Assembly (NCBI RefSeq): GCF_900114995.1
Contig: NZ_FOUX01000006.1
Location: forward strand, 186,001 to 250,000
DNA: 64,000 nucleotides
From: Chitinophaga sp. YR627
Lineage (GTDB): Bacteria > Bacteroidota > Bacteroidia > Chitinophagales > Chitinophagaceae
Direction: 5' to 3'
Made by a program: the position numbers and the translations under genes. Shown one piece after another: positions 23,794 through 31,701 of this stretch. The notes below the pieces were generated by a model that was given only the letters and a program-made list of their open reading frames with translations, made no database searches and was not told the origin of the DNA. The number at the start of each line of letters is the position of its first letter. Within the stretch, counting starts at the first letter, position 1.

Positions 23794-26700
23794 ATGACGA
23801 GGACCTTATTAATTTTCTTCCTATGTACCTTATCCGTATCTGTGTTGAGCGCACAGGATAAGCCATACATTTTTGACTCTTATGGGGTGAATGAGGGCTT
23901 GTCTCAGAATTCTGTCTATGATATCCTGGAAGATAATCAGGGCTTTATGTGGATCGCTACGCATGATGGCATTAACAGGTTCGACGGATATGGGTTCAAT
24001 GAATACAGGTTCAATCCAAGTTTACAGGAACGGGCCGGACAGGGGAAAGGAAACCTGGTAGTCCGGAATAACAATGGGGGACGTGCATTGATTAACCGCT
24101 TTGCCCTGAAAGGGTACAAAGGGTATTCCCTGTACCGTAACAGCAGGCACCAGCTGATGCTCACACATAATTACGGTATCAGTGTCTATGACGAGTACAA
24201 AAACTCCTTTGAGACGGTGCTGGAAGATACGATGTATGAGAATAACGGGGAGCGCGACAGTGGCAATAAGTTCAGAATACTGGGTGAAGATTCCTTAACC
24301 AACAGTATGTGGGTATGGCGCCCTTCCAAAGGCCTTTATATACTCGACGATTCCACTTATGTCAAAAAACGGGTGATCCTCTATCCCAAAGCAATGTTAC
24401 AGAGAGGCGTTTCTGCCAATTCCATGTATAAAGACGGAAATACCATCTGGATGAACTTTGAAGCAGGTGAGCTGCTGGCGATGAATACGAAAAACCTCCG
24501 CTTAACTACTTATTGTCTGCCTGGCATCACTTCTCATACTGTACTTAAAAACCTCAATAAAGACTCTCTGATCATTGCCTGTCGTGGACATCTGATCATT
24601 TTCAATAAAAAACAGAACAAATACACGGATATACCTTTCGATCAGCGCGATCCGAAAGATGCGAATTTCATTCCTTTATGCCTGGAGCTGGACCAGAACG
24701 GTAATATCTGGATCGGTGGTACAGATGGCATTATGATCTACAATGTAAAACGGAATGAGATCGTGACCCGTATTGTCAGCTTTAATGGTTCTGAAACACG
24801 GTCCTGGAATGTAGTGACCTATCTGTACAGAGATGCTGCAGATAATATGTGGGTAGGCACCGATGGTGATGGTATCAAAAAATATTCTCCCAATAAGAAA
24901 GTATTCAATCTTTACCGGTCTCCGGCTACCACGCACAATATGGTCCGGGCTGTCTACAAGCATGACGATGGTAAATTGTATGTGGGTTTACTGAACGACG
25001 GACTGGATATTTATGAGAAAGGAGGGAAGTTCCTCGAGCGTATACCAAACGATGAACGCAAAGGCGTATTCCCGGCCAGGAATCTGAATGCGATTTGCAG
25101 GGAGGATTTTGAGCATCTCTGGTTCCATTTTTCTGATATGCACATTGGGCTGTTCAATGTACATACCCGGAAATTTGAAGATCTGACAAAATATGTGAGC
25201 GCACTCGGACTGCCGCCGCAGGAAGATATTTATCCATTCCTGTTCAAAAGGACCAGCGGTGAGGTGTATTTCAACTATGGCCGCTATCTGTTGCAGATCA
25301 TGCCGGGAGAGCGCGGAGGATATAAAGTGGCAATCGTACACGAATTCCCTGATGAGATCCTGACAACCTATTATGAGGACCTGATGGGGAATAAATATGT
25401 GGGTACCAAGGTGGCTGCATATGTGAAGCGCACGGGCAGCGCCAGCTGGGAGATGATCACCCTGCCACAGGGTACGATCGTGAAATCGATCAGCAAAAGA
25501 GCGGGTAAGGAATTACTGCTGGCAACCTCCAAGGGACTGTTCGTACTGGATGAAAATAATCACAGAAAGAAACATTACAATAGCTATGACTATCCTGCAT
25601 TGATCAATGATTATCTGTACGGTGTACTACTGGATGAAAAGGACAAAATATGGGTCAGCCATAACAAAGGCCTTTCACAGATAGATCCTTCAGACGATGA
25701 GATCACAACATATAATCATGAGGATGGTTTGCAGTCGAATGAGTTCAATACAGGCGCTTTCTTCAAGTCAGTGGACGGAGAACTGTTCTTTGGCGGTATT
25801 AGAGGCTCTAATGGCTTCTATCCAAAGGATTTCAGGAAGAATACGTCTAAGCCGAAGGTGGTGATCATGCGTATGGAGGTGCTGGACAAACCTTATGAGT
25901 CAGATACTGCTTTATCGCTGTTGCGCAGGATAGAACTGCCTTACAATCACAATACGATCGCTATTGAGTTTGTGCCGCTGGAATACACTAATCCGCTGAA
26001 GAACAAGGTACAGTACAAACTGGATGGAGCAGATGAAGACTGGGTACAGGCAGGGGCATTCAGGATGGCGCGTTACACGAATCTGCGGCCGGGTACCTAC
26101 ACTTTCAATGTGCGGGCATCTAACAATGATGATATTCTGAATTCGACACCTACCACACTGGAGATCACTATCAGAATTCCATTCTGGCAGTCATTGTGGT
26201 TCAGGTTCCTGTTACTGTTATTATTGTTAGGCGTTGCTTATTATTTCTCTACGCTTTATCTTGATTACAAGATCCGTCATGAGAAACTGAAACTGGAGAA
26301 GGAACAGGCAGTAGATCAGGAAAGAGCGAGAATTTCAAGTGATATGCACGATGACCTGGGATCAGGATTGTCTACGATACGTCTGCTGAGCGAAATTGCG
26401 AAGCGGAAGATAACGGACACATCGCAGACGAAAGAGCTGGAACGTATATCAGAGGCGGCGGGAGAGTTGGTGGACAAAATGAGCGAGATCATCTGGGCGA
26501 TGAATTCCTCGAATGACTCGCTGGAGAACCTGATTGCTTATATGCGCAGTTTTGCGGCTGATTTTCTGGAACATGCACATATCACCCACCAGTTCTATAT
26601 TCCGGAAAGTATCCCCAATATTAAACTAAGTGGGGGCACCAGGCGTAATATATATCTGGCGGTAAAGGAATCCTTACATAATGTGGTGAAACATGCACAG

Positions 26701-26907
26701 GCATCTGAAGTAGTAATACAAATACAGATGCATAAGAACATGACGATTATGATCAAAGATAATGGCAAAGGCTTTGATCAGGAGAAAGTAAGGTTGTTTG
26801 GTAACGGATTAAAGAATATTCAGAAGAGGATGCAGGCTGTTGGTGGAAACGCTGATATCAAGTCGCATCATGGTACAATAGTTTTGCTAGATATCCCATT
26901 AATTTAA
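23794..26907 (+). CDS. Reg_prop/Y_Y_Y sensor histidine kinase, NarL class
   Basis: The protein has 1037 residues from ATG 23794 (MTRTLLIFFLCTLSVSVLSA signal); a TTG six codons earlier is less likely. The large periplasmic part contains Reg_prop propeller repeats (NEGLSQNSVYDILEDNQGF, GNIWIGGTDGIM, NMWVGTDGDGIKKY) and a Y_Y_Y domain (about 700-790). One membrane helix spans about 798-818. A HisKA_3 domain follows with His852 in SDMHDDLGSG, then HATPase_c with KDNGKGFD. The response regulator follows 72 bp downstream. Kinases of this build usually sense a glycan or oligosaccharide; the ligand here is unknown. Confidence 0.92.
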   Translation: MTRTLLIFFLCTLSVSVLSAQDKPYIFDSYGVNEGLSQNSVYDILEDNQGFMWIATHDGINRFDGYGFNEYRFNPSLQERAGQGKGNLVVRNNNGGRALINRFALKGYKGYSLYRNSRHQLMLTHNYGISVYDEYKNSFETVLEDTMYENNGERDSGNKFRILGEDSLTNSMWVWRPSKGLYILDDSTYVKKRVILYPKAMLQRGVSANSMYKDGNTIWMNFEAGELLAMNTKNLRLTTYCLPGITSHTVLKNLNKDSLIIACRGHLIIFNKKQNKYTDIPFDQRDPKDANFIPLCLELDQNGNIWIGGTDGIMIYNVKRNEIVTRIVSFNGSETRSWNVVTYLYRDAADNMWVGTDGDGIKKYSPNKKVFNLYRSPATTHNMVRAVYKHDDGKLYVGLLNDGLDIYEKGGKFLERIPNDERKGVFPARNLNAICREDFEHLWFHFSDMHIGLFNVHTRKFEDLTKYVSALGLPPQEDIYPFLFKRTSGEVYFNYGRYLLQIMPGERGGYKVAIVHEFPDEILTTYYEDLMGNKYVGTKVAAYVKRTGSASWEMITLPQGTIVKSISKRAGKELLLATSKGLFVLDENNHRKKHYNSYDYPALINDYLYGVLLDEKDKIWVSHNKGLSQIDPSDDEITTYNHEDGLQSNEFNTGAFFKSVDGELFFGGIRGSNGFYPKDFRKNTSKPKVVIMRMEVLDKPYESDTALSLLRRIELPYNHNTIAIEFVPLEYTNPLKNKVQYKLDGADEDWVQAGAFRMARYTNLRPGTYTFNVRASNNDDILNSTPTTLEITIRIPFWQSLWFRFLLLLLLLGVAYYFSTLYLDYKIRHEKLKLEKEQAVDQERARISSDMHDDLGSGLSTIRLLSEIAKRKITDTSQTKELERISEAAGELVDKMSEIIWAMNSSNDSLENLIAYMRSFAADFLEHAHITHQFYIPESIPNIKLSGGTRRNIYLAVKESLHNVVKHAQASEVVIQIQMHKNMTIMIKDNGKGFDQEKVRLFGNGLKNIQKRMQAVGGNADIKSHHGTIVLLDIPLI

Positions 26908-27015
26908 TATAGATTTGTAAGATAACATAAACGTGGTATAATTACGTTGACCTCTCTCATAACATAACAACTGATATAGATGACTGTATACTCGAAAAAG
27001 AAATCTCAGGATAAC

Positions 27016-27648
27016 ATGGATATTATTTCTGTGGCGATTGTTGAAGACAACCATGATATCCGTACAGCCATGGAATTGTTGATTAATGGCTCGGATGGGT
27101 ATGCTTGTATAGGCGCATTCAATAATGCGGAGACTGCGGTGGAACAGATCCCCAGTTTGTTACCAAACGTTGTGCTGATGGACTTTAACCTTCCGGGTGG
27201 CATGAATGGAATCGAGTGTATTGCGCGTTTAAAAGGAGAGTATCCGGATATGCATTTCATGATGTTGACTGTATATGAGGATGACGATAAGATCTTCCAG
27301 GCACTGGAAGCCGGTGCAAGTGGTTATATATTGAAAAAGACGCCTCCCAGTGAGTTGCTGAGCGCTATCAGAGACCTGCATGAAGGCGGTTCTCCTATGA
27401 GTTCGCAGATCGCGCGCAGGGTAGTGGCTTATTTCCAGAAACAGGCGAAGCCGAATCCGGCGCTGGAAGCACTGACTTCCAGGGAAAAAGAGATCCTGGA
27501 TCAGCTTTCTAAGGGATTCCTGTACAAGGAGATCGCGAGCAATCTGTTTATCAGTATAGAAACAGTGCGCAGACACGTGCACAATATTTACGAGAAACTG
27601 CATGTAAGAAGCCGTACGGATGCAGTTAACAAATATTACAACAGATAA
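27016..27648 (+). CDS. NarL/FixJ-family response regulator
   Basis: Receiver domain (acidic pocket VEDNHD, phosphoacceptor Asp56 in VLMDFNLPGG, Lys in LKKTPP) joined to a LuxR-type HTH (LTSREKEILDQLSKG, then ETVRRHVHNIYEKLHV). I chose the ATG at 27016 (MDIISVAIVEDN) because receiver proteins usually begin so; an ATG at 26980 would add 12 residues. It is the clear partner of the NarL-class kinase directly upstream. Target genes are not evident from the window. Confidence 0.93.
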   Translation: MDIISVAIVEDNHDIRTAMELLINGSDGYACIGAFNNAETAVEQIPSLLPNVVLMDFNLPGGMNGIECIARLKGEYPDMHFMMLTVYEDDDKIFQALEAGASGYILKKTPPSELLSAIRDLHEGGSPMSSQIARRVVAYFQKQAKPNPALEALTSREKEILDQLSKGFLYKEIASNLFISIETVRRHVHNIYEKLHVRSRTDAVNKYYNR

Positions 27649-27676
27649 TTACGTTTTATCGTTTATATAGCGAAGA

Positions 27677-27711
27677 GAAAAGGGCGAAAGACATTTGTCT
27701 TTCGCCCTTTT
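27677..27711. terminator. bidirectional terminator after the response regulator
   Basis: AAAAGGGCGAAAGAC and GTCTTTCGCCCTTTT form a perfect 15-bp stem. It separates the plus-strand regulator from minus-strand small genes. Confidence 0.9.
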
Positions 27712-27732
27712 CATTCGTTGTTTACTGATGAA

Positions 27733-27855
27733 TTATTTTGTTGGATTGTCGGTAGTAGTCCCCAGTTTGCTCAGTGCTTTGCGTACAAAATGTGCCGCCA
27801 GCACCATAGAGGCGATCAGTAAACAGGCCAGTTTAAATAGTAGTCCTGCTTTCAT
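27733..27855 (-). CDS. 40-residue membrane microprotein
   Basis: The frame ATG (27853-27855) to TAA encodes MKAGLLFKLACLLIASMVLA, then a basic/amphipathic segment AAHFVRKALSKLG and a short polar tail. It has one transmembrane helix with a positive C-terminal side. The minus-strand gene ends just past a bidirectional terminator and lies 32 bp after a second similar gene, so they are likely cotranscribed. No family is recognised. The membrane-helix composition and tidy placement support it being real. Confidence 0.5.
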   Translation of the reverse strand: MKAGLLFKLACLLIASMVLAAHFVRKALSKLGTTTDNPTK

Positions 27856-27887
27856 AGGAAATGACTTAATTAAATAACGAAATATTG

Positions 27888-28043
27888 TTATTTCATCATC
27901 TGCCAGGAATTAAATTTCTGAACAAGTTTGATGAAGCGTGCGCTGAGCTGGTTCATAGAGCGTTGCTCTCTTTTGACCATGTAAGTAACGAGTAGCGCAA
28001 TGGACAGCACTGTTGCCAGTGAAATGAGGAATGTAGTTTTCAT
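27888..28043 (-). CDS. 51-residue membrane microprotein
   Basis: The frame ATG (28041-28043) to TAA encodes MKTTFLISLATVLSIALLVT, a single transmembrane helix, followed by KREQRSMNQLSARF and a Lys/Phe-rich amphipathic tail ending WQMMK. It is the first of two small minus-strand genes upstream of the parE operon, transcribed away from it. No known family. Its layout (one helix plus basic cytoplasmic tail) resembles small regulatory membrane peptides, but this is inference only. Confidence 0.5.
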   Translation of the reverse strand: MKTTFLISLATVLSIALLVTYMVKREQRSMNQLSARFIKLVQKFNSWQMMK

Positions 28044-28302
28044 AGATTAGGACTTAGGTTTTATCAGGTTTTTGCTCAAAAAGACGACTAACTGTAAATA
28101 TAAAATATTTAGTTATATAAAGTAGCAATTCTCAAAAACTTTTAGAGATAAAGTTTTTTCCCGGGGGAGCAATATTTTGAAGAAAATATATTTGTCTTAT
28201 CTTGGCAAAATCAGGCCCCAGGCTGGTTGGAAAAGACCTGGTATCGGAACGGCCCTCAAATAACTGTTATTCATATATTTAAGCGTAGTGTATAACTAAT
28301 AC
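28044..28302. other. intergenic, divergent promoter region
   Basis: The spacer between the small minus-strand genes and the parE promoter; AT-rich in its first 150 bp, no coding frame recognised. Confidence 0.4.
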
Positions 28303-28333
28303 TTGGGATGAAACGCCGAAACCTGTATTTTTG
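28303..28333 (+). promoter_or_regulatory. promoter of the parE operon
   Basis: TTG at 28303-28305, 20 bp, then a perfect -7 box TATTTTTG (28326-28333). The predicted leader is about 140 nt, long for a housekeeping gene. Confidence 0.5.
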
Positions 28334-28478
28334 CCAGCAACCGGATTTTGCTAAAAGTTTTAGTAAATTCGCTGCCCGGACATCATGCCTGCGGAAATGA
28401 CCCTGCGGAAGACTGGCATAGATGGTGCATTGATAGTCCGCTTGTTATAAAACTGTAAATTGGAATTTCTATATAATT

Positions 28479-30398
28479 ATGGCTACTACGGATAAGAAAG
28501 ATCTCTCTGCTGCCTATACCGAAGACTCGATCCGGTCGCTTGACTGGCGTGAGCATATCCGCCTGCGTCCGGGTATGTACATTGGTAAGCTGGGCGACGG
28601 CTCAAGTATGGACGATGGTATCTATATACTGTTGAAAGAGGTTGCTGACAACTGTATTGACGAGCACACAATGGGTTTCGGCAAGCAGATCGAGATCAGA
28701 GTGACTGAACACAACGTAACGATCCGCGACTATGGTCGTGGTATTCCATTGGGGAAAGTGGTGGATGTGGTGAGCAAGATCAACACCGGCGCCAAGTATG
28801 ACAGCAAGGCTTTCCAGAAGTCTGTGGGTCTGAATGGTGTGGGTACCAAGGCAGTGAACGCTTTATCCAGTTATTTCAGAGTAGAATCCTATCGTGAAGG
28901 CCGTGGAAAAGTGGCTGAATTTGAACGCGGTAATCTGATAAAGGAACATAAAGAAAGTAACACCAGTGAGGCCAACGGTACACTGGTTACATTTACGCCG
29001 GATGATACGGTTTTCCGTAACTACCGCTTTATACCAGAGTTCCTGGAAAACCAGATGTGGAATTATTGTTTCCTGAACGCGGGACTGACCATCAGTTTCA
29101 ACGGGAAGAAATATATATCCAAAAATGGTCTGCTGGACCTTTTGCAGCGTAAGACCAATGAGGATGAACTGCGTTATCCGATCATCCACCTGAAAGGAGA
29201 GGATATCGAGGTCGCGATTACCCACGAAAGCCAGTATGGTGAAGAATACTATTCCTTCGTGAATGGTCAGCACACTACTCAGGGCGGTACGCACCTGGCG
29301 GCTTTCCGTGAGGCATTTGTAAAGACACTTCGTGATTTTTATAAGAAGGACTATGAAGCGACAGATATACGTGCGTCTATCTGTGCAGCTATTTCTGTAA
29401 GGGTACAGGAGCCGGTGTTTGAGTCCCAGACAAAGACCAAACTTGGTTCATTGACCGTATTCGAGAATGGTCCTTCTGTAAAGGCCTTTGTACTGGATTT
29501 TCTGTCCAAACACCTGGATGATTTCCTGCATAAGAACCCGGCTACTGCGGAAGCACTGAAGAAACGTATCGAGCAGAGTGAGCGTGAGCGTAAGGAACTG
29601 GCAGGTATCAAAAAACTGGCGAACGAAAGAGCGAAAAAAGCGAACCTGCATAACCGCAAACTGCGTGACTGCCGTATTCACCTGAATGAAGAGGTGAGCG
29701 GAAAAGAAAAGAACGATCTTGAAACCAAACGTCTGAATTCGACCATCTTCATCACAGAGGGTGACTCTGCGAGTGGTTCCATCACTAAGTCGCGTAACGT
29801 GGAAACTCAGGCGGTGTTCAGTCTCAGGGGTAAGCCGTTGAACTGTTTCGGTCTGACGAAAAAGATCGTATATGAAAACGAAGAGTTTAACCTGCTGCAA
29901 CACGCGCTGAATATCGAAGAAGGCCTGGAAGGGCTGCGTTACAACAGGATCGTGGTTGCTACTGATGCCGATGTGGACGGTATGCACATCCGCCTCCTGT
30001 TACTGACCTTCTTCCTGCAATTCTTCCCGGACCTGGTTAAAAACGGTCACCTGTACATCCTGGAAACACCTTTGTTCCGTGTACGTAATAAACAACAGAC
30101 CATTTACTGTTACACTGACGAGGAAAGAATAAAAGCGATCAGAAAACTGGGCAATAAACCTGAGATCACCCGATTCAAAGGTCTTGGAGAGATCTCTCCG
30201 GACGAATTCGCTAATTTCATCAATGATGATATGAAGGTGGAGCCGGTGATCCTGTCCAAAGACACGCATATTCAGAAATTGCTGGAATATTACATGGGTA
30301 AGAATACACAGACCAGACAGGAGTTTATCATCGGTAACCTGCGTTATGAGAAAGATCTGATCGATATAGATGAACCTGTAGAAGCAAGCGGTAAATAA
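28479..30398 (+). CDS. parE: DNA topoisomerase IV subunit B (ParE)
   Basis: The 639-residue GHKL ATPase/TOPRIM protein has the ATP-site Asn region ADNCIDEH, GRGIPLGK and GVGTKAVNALS, and the TOPRIM motifs ITEGDSASGS and DADVDGMHIR. The N-terminal RPGMYIGKLG is typical of type II topoisomerase B subunits. With ParC it decatenates chromosomes. Pairing with a ParC-like A subunit 3.2 kb downstream argues for topoisomerase IV and not gyrase. It is the first gene of a four-gene operon. Confidence 0.92.
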   Translation: MATTDKKDLSAAYTEDSIRSLDWREHIRLRPGMYIGKLGDGSSMDDGIYILLKEVADNCIDEHTMGFGKQIEIRVTEHNVTIRDYGRGIPLGKVVDVVSKINTGAKYDSKAFQKSVGLNGVGTKAVNALSSYFRVESYREGRGKVAEFERGNLIKEHKESNTSEANGTLVTFTPDDTVFRNYRFIPEFLENQMWNYCFLNAGLTISFNGKKYISKNGLLDLLQRKTNEDELRYPIIHLKGEDIEVAITHESQYGEEYYSFVNGQHTTQGGTHLAAFREAFVKTLRDFYKKDYEATDIRASICAAISVRVQEPVFESQTKTKLGSLTVFENGPSVKAFVLDFLSKHLDDFLHKNPATAEALKKRIEQSERERKELAGIKKLANERAKKANLHNRKLRDCRIHLNEEVSGKEKNDLETKRLNSTIFITEGDSASGSITKSRNVETQAVFSLRGKPLNCFGLTKKIVYENEEFNLLQHALNIEEGLEGLRYNRIVVATDADVDGMHIRLLLLTFFLQFFPDLVKNGHLYILETPLFRVRNKQQTIYCYTDEERIKAIRKLGNKPEITRFKGLGEISPDEFANFINDDMKVEPVILSKDTHIQKLLEYYMGKNTQTRQEFIIGNLRYEKDLIDIDEPVEASGK

Positions 30399-30418
30399 TC
30401 AGCATATCAAAGAAATCA

Positions 30419-31288
30419 ATGGCACTGCTACATATCGTTTTCGGTGAACCATCCGCCACTGCACTGTCTGGTGCATTTGAACTGGATGAACAGCTGAAAG
30501 GAGACATACTTTATTTTGAAGATGACCTGTCCATAGGTCCTCTTTTTATCCTCGATACAAAGGATGGTCAGAACGCCCGCAGACAATGGTGGATGCAACT
30601 GGCAGGTATTCAGCCCCAGCCGGTAGCGGAAATATTTGCCGAAGGTGAACAGCCTGTTCCGTCTCCGGAACCGGAGGAAGAAAAAGGAGACCAGGAGAAG
30701 TTCCGTCAGCTCAAAGCCCTGCTTAAAGCTGATCCTGAACAGGAAGTATATCTCTGGGCTGGTCAGAATTCCAGAGACGTAAGTGGTTATTATTGGCTGA
30801 TCAGTCAGTTATATGACTTCGCCGGCCGTATTCATATTATCTACCTGAACAACCTTCCATTCCTCAACGAAAAAGGAAGCGTGTTTTACCCAACTCACCT
30901 GCATCAGATCCTCGCAAAAGAATTCCTGAAAGCAAAGAAACTGGCAAGACCCGTGTCGCTGGCAGAATTTGAAATAGATGGAGATGAATGGAGCCGCATG
31001 ATGAATGAAAATGCTGGTATCCGTCTGCTGGAAGGGGGTAAAAAACTCAGGGGAGAACCTGCTGTTTTCTATGATAAAGATCTGCTGCAGGCAGCAACTG
31101 GAGAGTTCCAGAAAGCATCTAAACTCGTGAACGCAGTGACCGGTAAACTGAAATATCCGGTGATGGATCAGTTCCTCGGATGGAGAGTGAAAGAACAGGT
31201 AAAACTGGGCAAACTGGAAAGCCGGGGAGAGCTGAAAACAATTAAAGATTTTGAAGTAAAAATACCTTCGGAAACAACTAACGCCTAA
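30419..31288 (+). CDS. DUF1835 domain protein
   Basis: The 289-residue protein begins with MALLHIVFGEPSATALSGAF and LYFEDDLSIGPL, the signature of DUF1835, and has a C-terminal half of the DUF3658-like type (LARPVSLAEFEID). A Pro/Glu-rich linker lies at about 78-95. It has no signal or membrane helix and starts 20 bp after parE. The function of the family is unknown. Its place between two topoisomerase subunits suggests shared expression and not necessarily a shared role. Confidence 0.8.
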   Translation: MALLHIVFGEPSATALSGAFELDEQLKGDILYFEDDLSIGPLFILDTKDGQNARRQWWMQLAGIQPQPVAEIFAEGEQPVPSPEPEEEKGDQEKFRQLKALLKADPEQEVYLWAGQNSRDVSGYYWLISQLYDFAGRIHIIYLNNLPFLNEKGSVFYPTHLHQILAKEFLKAKKLARPVSLAEFEIDGDEWSRMMNENAGIRLLEGGKKLRGEPAVFYDKDLLQAATGEFQKASKLVNAVTGKLKYPVMDQFLGWRVKEQVKLGKLESRGELKTIKDFEVKIPSETTNA

Positions 31289-31298
31289 TACCCGGAAA

Positions 31299-31697
31299 AT
31301 GGTAAAAGTAACGCCTGTACAGCTAAGCGGAGAAGATGAAAGAGGGAGTAACTATGAATGGAATACGGACCGTAGCGGCGATTTCATTCTGTGTTACAGA
31401 AAGGCTGGCAGCAGCAGCGGACAACATTACCACGAAGGAAAGGCTGATTACAAGAATCCGGAAATACTTTACCTGCTGACCGGTAAAGCCAGCATGGACT
31501 GGTGTCCACTGGACGGCAACAGGATAGAGACCATCACGATCGAAGCACCGGCCCGCATAGAAGTGGCCGTAAACATCTGGCACCAGCTGATAGCCGTGAC
31601 AGACTGCTGCTTTATCGAACTGAACTCCATGGCTGACGTACGGAAAGATTCCATACGCATCTGGAGAGATGAATTTGAAAAGATGATCAATAAATAA
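31299..31697 (+). CDS. small cupin-fold protein
   Basis: The 132-residue protein has the pattern of a single cupin: a GQHYHEG first motif (His-x-His), NPEILYLLTGKAS, and a second motif region IEVAVNIWHQLIAV with one His. The fold is likely; an enzymatic metal site is possible, with two or three His. It sits 10 bp after the DUF1835 gene and 4 bp before parC, so it is translationally tied to them. The substrate is unknown. Confidence 0.7.
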   Translation: MVKVTPVQLSGEDERGSNYEWNTDRSGDFILCYRKAGSSSGQHYHEGKADYKNPEILYLLTGKASMDWCPLDGNRIETITIEAPARIEVAVNIWHQLIAVTDCCFIELNSMADVRKDSIRIWRDEFEKMINK

Positions 31698-31701
31698 GAT
31701 T

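Noticed and set aside
28308..28400. 30-codon frame beginning MKRRN before parE
   Set aside because: The -7 element of the parE promoter lies inside it, so it would not be transcribed in full.
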